Shown here in pieces: positions 36,080 through 45,378 of a DNA stretch of 64,000 bases. The DNA comes from Polynucleobacter bastaniensis (GTDB lineage: Bacteria; Pseudomonadota; Gammaproteobacteria; Burkholderiales; Burkholderiaceae): NCBI RefSeq assembly GCF_018882205.1, contig NZ_JACVOU010000004.1:1-64000 (forward strand), written 5' to 3'. The notes beneath the pieces are model-generated. The model had not been told where the DNA came from. It saw only the letters and a program-made list of their open reading frames with translations, and did no database searches. Each line of letters begins with the position of its first letter. The first letter of the stretch is position 1. The translations under genes were made by a program, and so were the position numbers.

Positions 36080-36448
36080 ATGGATACGAAGGCAATCGTT
36101 TTATTTGGTCATGGCGCTCGTGATGTCCGTTGGCGCGAGCCCTTTGATCGTCTAGCTACTCTCTGGAAAGCCCGGCATCCAAATGTGGTAGTGGAATTGG
36201 CCTTTTTGGAATTGATGCAACCGAGTCTTGAAGAGGCCATCGCCTCTCATGTGGCTAGTGGTGCTACTGAGGTAATAGTGGTGCCAGTTTTTTTTGGCCA
36301 AGGGGGCCATTTGCGTAATGACTTTCCAGTTTTGTTATCTGCTTGTCAGGATAAGTTTCCTCAGGTGAGCTTACGCGCTACGCCTGCTGTCGGTGAAGAT
36401 GAGACTGTCTTGCAAGCCATTATTGAATTCAGTGCTAGAGCTCTTTAA
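36080..36448 (+). CDS. cbiX: Sirohydrochlorin chelatase, short CbiX type
   Basis: ATG 36080 gives 122 aa, the single-domain CbiX(S)/SirB size. AIVLFGHGARDVRW carries the catalytic His, and VIVVPVFFGQGGHLRNDFP holds the second metal-site His. These enzymes insert Fe2+ or Co2+ into sirohydrochlorin to give siroheme or cobalt-sirohydrochlorin. The adjoining cobA and cysI point to siroheme for sulfite reductase. A longer frame from 35951 runs back into the chaA remnant and is not expected. Its 3' end overlaps the convergent cobA by 78 bases. Confidence 0.85.
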   Translation: MDTKAIVLFGHGARDVRWREPFDRLATLWKARHPNVVVELAFLELMQPSLEEAIASHVASGATEVIVVPVFFGQGGHLRNDFPVLLSACQDKFPQVSLRATPAVGEDETVLQAIIEFSARAL

Positions 36449-37234
36449 GTTTTCTGCTTGATTGGTGTTATCTCTGGCTTGCTGTTTTTCTCTCAAGGCT
36501 TCGCCAACCATAATCAGTGCTGGAGATTTACTATCAAACCAGTCATTTGCTTTGCCATTGGCTAGCTCTCCTAGCGTGCTAGACCAGTGACGCTCATTCT
36601 TCGCGCTGACGGCTTCTAAAATATGTACAGGTGTATTGCTGCTTTGCTGTGAGCCGTTATCTATCAATTGCTTGGCAATGTGTGCGGCATCTTTACGACC
36701 CATGTAATACACCAAGGTATCAGCTTGAGGGTTTTGAATTGGCTGTTTCTGACTACCGTTATCGCCAAGATTTTCAGTGCCTTGTGCCAAAGTAACAAAA
36801 GCCACGCTTCTACTGACGCCCCGCAATGTGAGTGATTGCTGAATGGCCGCAGCGCCAGCCAATGCGGCTGTAATGCCAGGCACCACCTCTACTCTAATTC
36901 CTGCTTTTTTTAGGGCGCGAATCTCTTCGTCAGCCCTGCCAAACATCATGGGGTCGCCACCCTTAAGACGAACAATTACTGTGTATTTTTGTGCGGCATC
37001 AATTAATCTTTTGTTAATGAAATGTTGTGCTGAAGACAGCTTGCCACAACGTTTACCAACAGGCTCTTTAATAGCTTGTGGACAGAGTTCGAGCATCGCT
37101 GGATCCACCAATGCATCATGAAACACAATATTAGCTATCCCCAAAAGCCTGGCACCACGCACGGTAATCAGATCGGCTGCGCCAGGGCCGGCACCCACCA
37201 AATACACCCTACCGAGTTTATTTACATTACTCAT
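36371..37234 (-). CDS. cobA: Uroporphyrinogen-III C-methyltransferase (SUMT)
   Basis: YLVGAGPGAADLITVRGARL, the start of SUMT enzymes, is followed by VVRLKGGDPMMFGR-type motif (IVRLKGGDPMMFGR), VVPGITAALAGAAAI and YYMGRKDA. It methylates uroporphyrinogen III at C2 and C7 with SAM to precorrin-2, the branch to siroheme. At 287 aa it is somewhat longer than the roughly 250–260 aa core, with a Gln/Asn/Ser-rich C-terminal tail that overlaps cbiX on the other strand. It lies 17 bases after DUF934, in one transcript with cysI. Confidence 0.9.
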   Translation of the reverse strand: MSNVNKLGRVYLVGAGPGAADLITVRGARLLGIANIVFHDALVDPAMLELCPQAIKEPVGKRCGKLSSAQHFINKRLIDAAQKYTVIVRLKGGDPMMFGRADEEIRALKKAGIRVEVVPGITAALAGAAAIQQSLTLRGVSRSVAFVTLAQGTENLGDNGSQKQPIQNPQADTLVYYMGRKDAAHIAKQLIDNGSQQSSNTPVHILEAVSAKNERHWSSTLGELANGKANDWFDSKSPALIMVGEALREKQQARDNTNQAENLKSSSTEFNNGLQDSLIFTDSRRSA

Positions 37235-37251
37235 TTTTTGCTAATCGTGAC

Positions 37252-37800
37252 CTAGTTGCTTGCTAGACTGCTACGGGTATCGCGCCAACTATTTTGGGTG
37301 GTCACGCTAAAGAGGTCAAACTGCTTTAGTCCGATATCCAAATTTTGGTCGGAACGCAGCTCAAAAGCATCAAAACCTACGCGTGCACCTTGTAAAAGTT
37401 GATCAATTAAGACATCCCCAATCGCACGGACCTCACCTTGCCATTGAAAGCGGTCTCTAAATAGGGCTGCAGTACTAAAGCTTCTACCATCTCTAAAAAT
37501 AGGGAAGTGTGCCCCAACCACTGGCCAAAAACTTTTACCTTCCTCAATGAGTTCAGCATGCTTGAGGATGTCATCATCGGCAGAAAACCACACACCAATT
37601 TCACCCTGGCTTACTCTGCTGATGATGTCAGCATTTTTGTGATGCGTAATCCACCAATGAAACGGCACCAATACTTTATGTAATCCATGTTCTGAATCCG
37701 CTATGCCACCTTCATCACGCTCACCATCCCAGACCTGCCATTCATTAGTGATGAGGGTGGGCTTGCCATTTTTTGGAAAGGAGATAATTTGCTGGTTCAT
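37252..37800 (-). CDS. DUF934 protein associated with sulfite reduction
   Basis: A DUF934 protein of 182 aa, a family found beside cysI in many proteobacteria and suspected to help electron delivery to the sulfite reductase hemoprotein. Characteristic stretches are WHYLVP-like HKVLVPFHWWI, FPIFRDGRSFSTAALFRDRF, GEVRAIGDVLIDQL and GFDAFELRSDQ. I use ATG 37800 since the frame upstream to 37935 runs inside cysI. It is 13 bases from the cysI stop. No cofactor motif is obvious. Confidence 0.85.
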   Translation of the reverse strand: MNQQIISFPKNGKPTLITNEWQVWDGERDEGGIADSEHGLHKVLVPFHWWITHHKNADIISRVSQGEIGVWFSADDDILKHAELIEEGKSFWPVVGAHFPIFRDGRSFSTAALFRDRFQWQGEVRAIGDVLIDQLLQGARVGFDAFELRSDQNLDIGLKQFDLFSVTTQNSWRDTRSSLASN

Positions 37801-37813
37801 AGTTTTTCCATCA

Positions 37814-39541
37814 CTAGGCTGTTGCCCCCTTCGAGTGCTTGCCATTGCTCTTATACGCCGCCTCTTTAAAGGGTATTGCACCCAGGCGTCTATAAGTTTC
37901 GATAAAAGGCTCATCGCATGTACGTTGCTCGACATAGGTATTAATAAGGCTAGTCATGACATCAGGGATTTCATTAGCGTAGAAAGAAGGGCCAATCACT
38001 TTGCCAATAGAAGCATCATTACCTTGCTCGCCACCCAAAGTAATTTGATACCACTCTTCACCATCCTTATCGACACCCAGGACACCAATATTGCCAACGT
38101 GGTGATGGCCGCAAGAATTAATACATCCTGAAATGTTTAAACTGATGTCACCCAAATCAAATAGGTAATCTAAATTATCAAAACGTTCTTGAATTACTTT
38201 AGCAATAGGGAGTGACTTCGCATTAGCTAGTGAGCAGAAATCCCCACCAGGGCAAGCAATGATGTCGGTAAGTAATCCAATATTGGGTAGGGCTACATTA
38301 TGGCTCTTAGCTGCGCGCCAAAGATTGAGTAATTGCGTTTGTTCAACATCTGCCAGTACTAAGTTTTGCTCATGCGTAACGCGCAATTCGCCAAAACTAT
38401 ATTGGTCTGCTAAGTCGGCAATGGCGTTCATCTGCGCGCTAGTGGCATCCCCGGGGGCAACAGTGCCATGTGGCTTGAGCGAGAGAATCACGCTGGCATA
38501 GCCGGGCACTTGATGGGGTTTGACGTTACGCTCTAGCCAACGGGTAAAGGCAGCTCTTTCAGCTTCTGGCGCAGCAGCAAGAATAGCTTCATTGTTAACT
38601 GCATGGAACTTTTGGTATGCCGGCTTTGTAAAGTGTTTAGCAACACGTTCCCACTCAGCCTGTGTGAAATTATCTTTACTCGGTTTTGCTTCATTGTGAA
38701 GTTTTTCCCATTCACCTTCAACTTGGCGTGCGAACTCTTCTGGACCTAAAGCCTTTACTAAGATCTTGATACGGGCTTTGTAGAGATTGTCTCTTCTACC
38801 AAAGCGGTTATATACACGCAAGAGTGCAGTCAGATAACTTGGCAGAACTTGCCATGGCAAACCTCGCTTAATTAATGATCCCAATATGGGTGTACGGCCC
38901 ATGCCTCCACCTGCATAGATATCCGCAGTGAGTTCATTCGTCAATTCACCATTATTAATAGCTGGATTTTTCTTGAGCTCAATGCCGACATCATGGCAAA
39001 GCAAGACAGTGCGATCTTCTTTAGCGCCATTAATTGCAAACTTAAACTTGCGTGGCAGGTGAGCAAACTCTGGATGTAAGGTTGACCATTGGCGCAGTAG
39101 TTCACAAACAGGACGGGGATCGACATATTCATCTGCAGCAACACCAGCAAAGGCATCGCTGGTGATGTTGCGAATGCAGTTACCCGATGTTTGGATCGCA
39201 TGCATTTCTACTTTGGCTAACTCAGCCAAGATATCTGGAGTCTGCTCTAGCTCTACCCAGTTGAACTGAATGTTTTGACGAGTCGTAAAGTGACCATAGC
39301 CACGATCATATTTATCGGCAATGAAGGCGAGGGCACGCAATTGCTTGGCACTTAGCAAGCCATAAGGAATGGCGACACGCAGCATATATGCATGGCGCTG
39401 ATGGTAGAGGCCATTCTGTAGACGGAGAGGGCGGAACTCTTCTTCGGCCAGTGTGCCGTTAAGGTGTCGTTCAACCTGGTCTCGGAATTGGTTAACCCGT
39501 TGATCTACAAGAGATTGGTCAATATAGTCATATTTGTACAT
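37814..39541 (-). CDS. cysI: Sulfite (or nitrite) reductase hemoprotein, CysI-like
   Basis: At 575 aa this is a siroheme/4Fe-4S reductase. The cluster ligands are seen in CPGGDFCSLA and SGCINSCGHHH (C-x5-C and C-x3-C). GYGHFTTRQNIQFNW and TSGNCIRNITSD are the siroheme/anion-binding repeats with Arg and Lys. It reduces sulfite to sulfide with six electrons. DUF934, cobA and cbiX follow, which identifies the role as assimilatory sulfite reduction rather than nitrite reduction. cysH, cysD and cysN, often within this cluster in betaproteobacteria, are absent here. Promoter elements are expected in 39542–39690, an AT-rich stretch. Confidence 0.88.
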   Translation of the reverse strand: MYKYDYIDQSLVDQRVNQFRDQVERHLNGTLAEEEFRPLRLQNGLYHQRHAYMLRVAIPYGLLSAKQLRALAFIADKYDRGYGHFTTRQNIQFNWVELEQTPDILAELAKVEMHAIQTSGNCIRNITSDAFAGVAADEYVDPRPVCELLRQWSTLHPEFAHLPRKFKFAINGAKEDRTVLLCHDVGIELKKNPAINNGELTNELTADIYAGGGMGRTPILGSLIKRGLPWQVLPSYLTALLRVYNRFGRRDNLYKARIKILVKALGPEEFARQVEGEWEKLHNEAKPSKDNFTQAEWERVAKHFTKPAYQKFHAVNNEAILAAAPEAERAAFTRWLERNVKPHQVPGYASVILSLKPHGTVAPGDATSAQMNAIADLADQYSFGELRVTHEQNLVLADVEQTQLLNLWRAAKSHNVALPNIGLLTDIIACPGGDFCSLANAKSLPIAKVIQERFDNLDYLFDLGDISLNISGCINSCGHHHVGNIGVLGVDKDGEEWYQITLGGEQGNDASIGKVIGPSFYANEIPDVMTSLINTYVEQRTCDEPFIETYRRLGAIPFKEAAYKSNGKHSKGATA

Positions 39542-39777
39542 AGACCCTGATTGTCTAGGGCTATAACCATAACTACAAATACTTAAATATTGAATCTATA
39601 TATATAAATGGGTATAAAGAAGGCTGGTATATTTTAATGTCCTTGTTTTCTGGTCTAGGCTTAGTGTTCGTACTTTGAGTCAAGAAAAGAGTGGCAAGGT
39701 GCCGCTCTATTAAGAATGGACCCAACAATCTTAGTGCCAGAACCCACACAACGCCTCTTGAAACCTTAGGCCATTCA

Positions 39778-41739
39778 ATGCAACCCCTTCGGGCTGATAA
39801 AGGCCATATCGCTTATAGACCAGATATTGATGGCTTACGCGCCATAGCAATCCTGTTTGTTGTGGTCTATCACGCATTCCCCAGTGTGATTCCCGGCGGC
39901 TTTATTGGGGTAGATGTCTTTTTTGTTATCTCAGGATTTTTGATATCTACCATTATCTATAAGCAGTTGATGGCCGATGATTTCAGTATTGTTCAGTTCT
40001 ATATACGGCGTATTAAACGTATTTTTCCCGCCCTGTTTGTGGTTCTCACTTTTTGCTTTGCATTTGGTTGGTTTAATTTACTGGCAGATGAATTTGCCCA
40101 ATTAGGTCTTCACATGGCTGGGGGCGCAGGCTTTGTAGCTAATTTGGTATTTTGGAATGAAAGCGGCTATTTTGATAACGCTTCTGATACAAAGCCACTT
40201 CTGCATTTATGGTCGCTGGGGATTGAAGAGCAGTTCTATTTTGCATGGCCAATTTTGGTTTTCCTAGTATGGAAAAGGAGGGTTAATCTCCTTTGGCTAG
40301 GATTGGCTATGGCAATAATCTCATTTGCGATAAACGTGTATGAGGTACATCATGAATTGCATTTCACCGCAGCTTTTTATTCCCCTATTACACGTTTCTG
40401 GGAACTCATGATTGGGGCTATTCTGGCCTACATTGCGCTCGATCGCAAAAAAACGCTTACTGTACTTGGGGCATCCAATGGTTTCTTAGGTCAATCGAGG
40501 CTGAACCACTGCATTTCAATTCTTGGTTTTGCATTGCTGGTCTTTGGCGCTGCACTCATTAACAAAGAGTCGTCTTTTCCAGGCTATTGGGCTCTATTGC
40601 CTACTTTAGGTTCTGCATTTTTGATAGCCGCTGGCCCGCATGCCTGCATCAATCGCATACTGTTATCTAATCGCCTGTTGGTGTGGATTGGCCTGATCAG
40701 CTTTCCACTGTATTTGTGGCATTGGCCGCTACTTTCTTTTGCGCATATTTTGCAGGGTCAATTACCTTCTGCTGAAATTCGTGCCTTGATGCTTATAGCG
40801 TCGATTGTTTTATCGGTCTTGACTTATTACCTTATTGAAAAACCAATTCGAACAAATCAATTTAATAAAACTAAGGCAAGCATCTTGGCCGTTCTCCTGA
40901 TAATAATTGGGTATATCGGCTTTAATGCGTATCAGCGTGATGGGCTGACATTTAGACTGAATCAAATTCAATTTAGGCTTCCACCACTTTTACATACCTT
41001 ATCTATTAAGGACCCATCGGAATCTGCTTTAAACATTGGACCCCCAAAAATTGATTGTTCTTTGCCAAAAGTAGGCGCTCCTGTGGATGCGATCTGTTTT
41101 ACAAAAGAAGAGTTACGTAAGCCCGCATTATTTTTATGGGGCGATTCTTATGCAGCTCATTTACTGATTGGATATGAAGAGTACTTTGGCGCCAGCTATC
41201 GAATATCCCGCCTCGGATACAACGGCTGCCCGCCGATTTTGGGTATTGAGTTACCAAATCGCAAGAATTGCACAGCAGGTAATGAGCAAATTTTTGAGCG
41301 TATTGTGAGTCAGAGGCCTGCTAAATTAGTAATTGCTGCCAATTGGACCGACTATGACTGGCAGCAGATTGAGGCTACGCTAGTTAGGCTAAAGAGGGCT
41401 GGTATTGATGAAATTGATTTAGTTGGTCCGGCTCCAGTTTGGAGTGACAGTCTTTATAAACAGCTTTATCTGAAATATCTATCAGATCGAGACCCCAATA
41501 TCCCCTATCGAATGTGGTTTGGATTGAGCAAGCAAAGAGACTTTTTACTTATCGATCCAGACATGGAAAAGATGGCCGAAAAGTTGAACGTGAAATACAT
41601 TTCAATCGTAAAAATCTTATGCAATACAGAAGGGTGCATTACTCGATTTGGTGATACCAGTGATTCTCTAGAGAGTATTGATGCGGGGCACTTTACAAAA
41701 ACAACATCCCGTTATGTTGTTTCTCATTTTCCGAGATGA
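39778..41739 (+). CDS. Membrane acyltransferase with C-terminal SGNH domain (OafA/OatA-like)
   Basis: The N-terminal part is an acyltransferase-3 membrane domain with about ten helices: RPDIDGLRAIAILFVVVYHA, GFIGVDVFFVISGFLIS and LLHLWSLGIEEQFYFAWP are classical. The C-terminal periplasmic SGNH part shows FLWGDSYAAHLL (nucleophile Ser) and IDAGHFTK (Asp/His pair). Such proteins acetylate surface glycans or peptidoglycan. I prefer ATG 39778 (653 aa), since an earlier GTG at 39691 adds a sequence unlike the family. It lies outside the main glycan locus but might modify its product. Confidence 0.88.
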   Translation: MQPLRADKGHIAYRPDIDGLRAIAILFVVVYHAFPSVIPGGFIGVDVFFVISGFLISTIIYKQLMADDFSIVQFYIRRIKRIFPALFVVLTFCFAFGWFNLLADEFAQLGLHMAGGAGFVANLVFWNESGYFDNASDTKPLLHLWSLGIEEQFYFAWPILVFLVWKRRVNLLWLGLAMAIISFAINVYEVHHELHFTAAFYSPITRFWELMIGAILAYIALDRKKTLTVLGASNGFLGQSRLNHCISILGFALLVFGAALINKESSFPGYWALLPTLGSAFLIAAGPHACINRILLSNRLLVWIGLISFPLYLWHWPLLSFAHILQGQLPSAEIRALMLIASIVLSVLTYYLIEKPIRTNQFNKTKASILAVLLIIIGYIGFNAYQRDGLTFRLNQIQFRLPPLLHTLSIKDPSESALNIGPPKIDCSLPKVGAPVDAICFTKEELRKPALFLWGDSYAAHLLIGYEEYFGASYRISRLGYNGCPPILGIELPNRKNCTAGNEQIFERIVSQRPAKLVIAANWTDYDWQQIEATLVRLKRAGIDEIDLVGPAPVWSDSLYKQLYLKYLSDRDPNIPYRMWFGLSKQRDFLLIDPDMEKMAEKLNVKYISIVKILCNTEGCITRFGDTSDSLESIDAGHFTKTTSRYVVSHFPR

Positions 41740-41822
41740 TAGTTTTTATCATTTAAGAATCTAAGACAAGCTAAAAGAGCCCTTGAAATTCAGCGCTTAT
41801 GGCTATGGATCAATCTTAAGTA

Positions 41823-42194
41823 TTAAAGACTAAATTCCCTGTAATGCCTGTAGAGATTGGCAATCGATGCAAATCCCAAAACGACAATCAGAACGGCAAA
41901 AAGGTAGTCAGTTGTCAGGTAGGTAAACACACCTGTTTGAATAGCAATGGCTGCGGCAATAAAGGCAGCGATTGCACCGAGCACCACTAACTTGAAGTTC
42001 GGAATAAATGCGCCCAAGGTAATGGCAACAAACAATAGAACGAGTTCAGAAACCAGTTGATCCGCCATCAAGAAGATTCCGTTGGTGAACTCGGGATTAG
42101 TCAGCTTGCCAACAACTGCGAGCACCAGAATACTGGCGAGCACCGCAAAGTTGAGCTTGGCTTTCTTGAGAATGCTGAGGAGTTGATCATTCAT
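41823..42194 (-). CDS. Small membrane protein, unknown function
   Basis: I do not recognise this 123-aa protein. It has four hydrophobic segments, roughly at 15–30, 45–65, 68–88 and 94–112, with a basic start (LLSILKKAKLN), so it is an inner-membrane protein. It lies 32 bases downstream of another small membrane protein on the same strand, and both are probably cotranscribed. Confidence 0.6.
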   Translation of the reverse strand: MNDQLLSILKKAKLNFAVLASILVLAVVGKLTNPEFTNGIFLMADQLVSELVLLFVAITLGAFIPNFKLVVLGAIAAFIAAAIAIQTGVFTYLTTDYLFAVLIVVLGFASIANLYRHYREFSL

Positions 42195-42225
42195 GATGGC
42201 AGAGTCTTCCTAACTTTTACTTCTA

Positions 42226-42453
42226 TTAGTAATTGGGGCTGCCGCTGAATACTAGGCTGATGCCAATCCACAATAGGATGAAGGCAACCAAAATGGTGAA
42301 GCCAATCTTCTTTAGGAAATACTCCAAGGTATCCATATAAGCTTCATCATTACGACCAAAGTATTGATCAAAGCGTTTCCATACCAGGCGCCCTACTACT
42401 AGCGGAAGAAGCATGGCGACGATGCCGAAAATAATAGTAAACGTGTTATCCAT
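42226..42453 (-). CDS. Small two-helix membrane protein, unknown function
   Basis: This 75-aa protein has two clear hydrophobic helices (about 5–22 and 50–70) joined by a polar stretch containing RFDQYFGRNDEAYMDTLEYF. The family is not recognised. It is positioned between an amidohydrolase gene and another small membrane protein, all on the - strand with short gaps. Confidence 0.6.
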   Translation of the reverse strand: MDNTFTIIFGIVAMLLPLVVGRLVWKRFDQYFGRNDEAYMDTLEYFLKKIGFTILVAFILLWIGISLVFSGSPNY

Positions 42454-42491
42454 GAGGTTTATATTCTTTCTTGCGAATTGCTTATTTGTAT

Positions 42492-43400
42492 CTAGTGGTT
42501 GCCAGTAAAGGCAGGGAAGTCATATAGCATACAGGGATTATCGGACAGGATGGCTTTTCTAAGCTCTGGATCAGATACCCAAGATCCAAGCAGATCGCAG
42601 AGATCAGCGTCATGCGGCATTTGCTTTTTGACCATGACATGAGGCCAATCGCTACCCCAGATTAATCGCTTGCTGTTAGCCTTGATTACGGCATCATTAA
42701 AAACTTGCATGTCCGCATAGGGAAAGTTCCCATCACAAATGCGATAAGGTCCAGTCATCTTGACCCAGGCTTTGTTATTTTTCAGAAGCTCTAGCAGACC
42801 CTGAAAACCTTTGTCATTGATGCTATGTTTTGTATGGGAGTAACCAAAGTGACCAAAGACCAAGTCAACCGGAAAATCTGCAAATGTATTAGCGAGATCG
42901 GGGTATTCATTAACGTGGGCGAGTAGCTCTAAATGCCAACCAAAAGGTTGAATCCGTTTGGCGATGGCAGTTAATTCCTCAATCGGTAAACCCTTCGATT
43001 TATCGGCAACATCGACAACATTACAACGAATGCCTCTCACGCCAGCTTGATGAAGTCTCTCCAGTTCGGCATCTGCAATATTGCTATCTATGACTGCAAC
43101 CCCACGAAATTTATTAGGGTTCGTAGAGAGTGCTGCGAGCATGGCTCGATTATCGGTGCCGTATACGCTGGGCTGTACTAAGACGGCGCGATCAACCCCC
43201 AACATATGTAATAGAGATTCGTATTGGGTCAGCGTAGCATCAGGCGGAGTGTAGATACGCTCCCGTACATAAGGAAACTCCAGAGCTGGCCCACATATGT
43301 GAGCATGGCAATCCACTGCCCCAGCAGGAAACACAATCTTTGGTGATCGAATTTCTGGATCTGGGGCTTGGCAGACTGGTGCAGCGTCAGTTGATTTCAA
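42492..43400 (-). CDS. TIM-barrel amidohydrolase (2-pyrone-4,6-dicarboxylate lactonase-like)
   Basis: VDCHAHICGP at the N-terminus supplies the H-x-H metal motif of amidohydrolase_2 proteins. HLELLAHVNEYP, VFGHFGYSH and LIWGSDWPHVM (the catalytic Asp) follow. The length (302 aa) and motifs resemble LigI and galactarolactone-type hydrolases that open lactones of dicarboxylic acids. It starts with TTG 43400 and lies 15 bases after the Bug receptor gene, so uptake and hydrolysis of a small carboxylate could be linked. The substrate is not fixed by the sequence. Confidence 0.8.
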   Translation of the reverse strand: MKSTDAAPVCQAPDPEIRSPKIVFPAGAVDCHAHICGPALEFPYVRERIYTPPDATLTQYESLLHMLGVDRAVLVQPSVYGTDNRAMLAALSTNPNKFRGVAVIDSNIADAELERLHQAGVRGIRCNVVDVADKSKGLPIEELTAIAKRIQPFGWHLELLAHVNEYPDLANTFADFPVDLVFGHFGYSHTKHSINDKGFQGLLELLKNNKAWVKMTGPYRICDGNFPYADMQVFNDAVIKANSKRLIWGSDWPHVMVKKQMPHDADLCDLLGSWVSDPELRKAILSDNPCMLYDFPAFTGNH

Positions 43401-43415
43401 TTTACTGTGGACAAA

Positions 43416-44423
43416 TTACTGAGGTTCAATGTTGGCGTCTTTGGCAATCTTCTGATACTTCGCCATTTCTTCGCGCACAAACTTACCGAACTCTTGTGGG
43501 CTCATGGGGGTTGCTTTGATGCCTTTAGACTCATAAGCAGTTTTCACTTCGGGAGATTGCATCGCCAGATTGATATCTTGATTAATCTTTTTCACAATTG
43601 CTGCCGGTGTGCCGGCCGGCGCCCACACACCAAACCAAAGACCAATTTCAAAGTTGGCATAGCCTAACTCGGCAATACTAGGAATATCTGGTACAGCAGC
43701 ATTACGCGCCTTACTAGTAACCCCAAGTGCTCTCACTTTGCCGCCTTTGAGTTGACCGATGGCAGTATCGAGTGGTGCCATATAAAAAGCGGTACGCCCG
43801 GCCATGGTATCTTGAATCGCTTCTGGAGATCCTTTGTAAGGCACATGTATGAGCTTGATGCCCATCATTTGATTAAAGTATTCAGCCGCAAGGTGAGTTG
43901 AGCTACCAACGCCAGCAGATGCAAAAGTAATCTCGCCTGGCTTTGACTTGGCCGCAATAATCAAATCACGAACGGATTGATAAGGACCATCTGCGGAGGT
44001 GATTAAGACGTACGGTGTTTGCCCAAGGATATTGACATCTATTAGGCTTTTGAGTGGGTCGTAAGGTAGCTTTTTATAAATGGCTGGATTGGCTGCATAT
44101 GAGGCGGATTGCACTAGAAGGGTATAGCCATCCGGTTCAGCACTGACAACTGCACCAGTACCGATTAAGCCACCAGCACCAGGACGATTTTCAATAATGA
44201 CGGATTGTTTCCAAGTCTCAGAAAGGTTTTTGGCAACAATTCGGCCGGCAATGTCAGCGCCGGATCCAGTAGTGAGGGGCACAATCATTTTTACCGTGCG
44301 ATTAGGGTAGCTTTGCGCGTTAGCCGTGGAAATCAGGTTGAGGCAAAGCCCTAAGCCAATGAATAGGCTCAACATCAAGTTGCGCTTGGGTAAACGAGGG
44401 GATTGCAATGTCTTTTGCATCAT
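43416..44423 (-). CDS. Bug/TctC-family periplasmic solute-binding receptor
   Basis: An N-terminal signal peptide (LMLSLFIGLGLCLNLISTANA, cut near residue 36) precedes the mature start SYPNRTVKMIVPLTTGSGADI, the standard start of Bug receptors. AARIVAKNL-like ADIAGRIVAKNLSE and VENRPGAGGLIGTGAV-type IENRPGAGGLIG are also characteristic. These proteins (335 aa) bind carboxylates in the periplasm and are very numerous in betaproteobacteria, mostly without adjacent transporter genes, as here. It is transcribed divergently from the hydrolase at 44538. Confidence 0.9.
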   Translation of the reverse strand: MMQKTLQSPRLPKRNLMLSLFIGLGLCLNLISTANAQSYPNRTVKMIVPLTTGSGADIAGRIVAKNLSETWKQSVIIENRPGAGGLIGTGAVVSAEPDGYTLLVQSASYAANPAIYKKLPYDPLKSLIDVNILGQTPYVLITSADGPYQSVRDLIIAAKSKPGEITFASAGVGSSTHLAAEYFNQMMGIKLIHVPYKGSPEAIQDTMAGRTAFYMAPLDTAIGQLKGGKVRALGVTSKARNAAVPDIPSIAELGYANFEIGLWFGVWAPAGTPAAIVKKINQDINLAMQSPEVKTAYESKGIKATPMSPQEFGKFVREEMAKYQKIAKDANIEPQ

Positions 44424-44537
44424 GTCTCCTAAGTATTTTTATAGTTTCATTGGATAATCTACCATGCTCCTTTCAAGATCTCCATGATCAAGATGGGAAA
44501 TATACAAATTGCTGAACCAGCTAGAAAGCAGAGACAA

Positions 44538-45353
44538 ATGAGCCAAATACTAGAAAAACAGATCACCAAGGTGAACGGGGTCGATATTGCCTATCGTTTC
44601 GATGGCCCTAGCGATAGCCATGTGGTGATGATGGCCAATAGCCTCATGTCTGACTGCAGTATGTGGGATTGGAATGTGCCTGCATTAAGCGATCGTTATC
44701 GAGTCCTTCGTTTTGATAAGCGTGGCCATGGCGATTCCGAAACAACCCCAGCGCCCTACAGCATCCCTCAATTGGCGGATGATGCAGTAGCATTATTGGA
44801 TGCCCTGAAGATTGATAAGGTCCATTTCATTGGACTATCGATGGGCGGGATGATTGGTCAGCAACTAGGTGCCCGTTTTCCGGAGCGAGTCTATTCTTTA
44901 TCTCTCTGCGACACAGCAAGTGAAATGCCTCCACGTAGTTTGTGGGAGGAGCGTTTTGAGCTTGCGCGCAAAGAAGGCATTGCTGGCTTGGTAGATGGCA
45001 CCATCAAGCGCTGGTTTACGGCACCATTCATTGCTCGCGCGCCTCAAGATATTGCCAAAGTGCGCGAGATGATTTTGGGTACCGGAGTTGAGGGTTACCT
45101 GGGATGCGCAAGTGCCGTAAGGGATATGGCACAAACTACTATGCTCTTAAAAATTAAGACCCCAACATTGATTCTGACAGGGCGTCAGGATCCAGCCTGT
45201 ACGGTCGATCAAGCCATTGTGCTCAACCGCATGATTGATGTCTCAAAGTTAGTCATACTGGAAGATGCAGCACACTTATCTAATATTGAGCAAGCAGAGG
45301 CATTTAACCGCACCATTAGGGACTTTATTGATACAGTGGATAATGCTTTGTAG
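44538..45353 (+). CDS. Alpha/beta hydrolase, 3-oxoadipate enol-lactonase-like
   Basis: The alpha/beta-hydrolase core has the nucleophile elbow FIGLSMGGMIGQQLG, a catalytic Asp in TGRQDPACT and a His in LEDAAHLSNIEQ. RFDKRGHGDSETTPAPY before the elbow and the 271-aa length match PcaD. PcaD opens 3-oxoadipate enol-lactone in protocatechuate/catechol breakdown. The other pca genes are not in the window, so the substrate may differ. ATG 44538 gives the usual start ahead of the IAYRFDGP strand; the frame extends to 44484. Confidence 0.8.
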   Translation: MSQILEKQITKVNGVDIAYRFDGPSDSHVVMMANSLMSDCSMWDWNVPALSDRYRVLRFDKRGHGDSETTPAPYSIPQLADDAVALLDALKIDKVHFIGLSMGGMIGQQLGARFPERVYSLSLCDTASEMPPRSLWEERFELARKEGIAGLVDGTIKRWFTAPFIARAPQDIAKVREMILGTGVEGYLGCASAVRDMAQTTMLLKIKTPTLILTGRQDPACTVDQAIVLNRMIDVSKLVILEDAAHLSNIEQAEAFNRTIRDFIDTVDNAL

Positions 45354-45378
45354 AAAAATATTTAAAAATTAAAGCGCT

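Noticed and set aside
39542-39690. Possible CysB site upstream of cysI
   Set aside because: The stretch is AT-rich with several TATA-like repeats, but nothing specific enough to call a CysB box.
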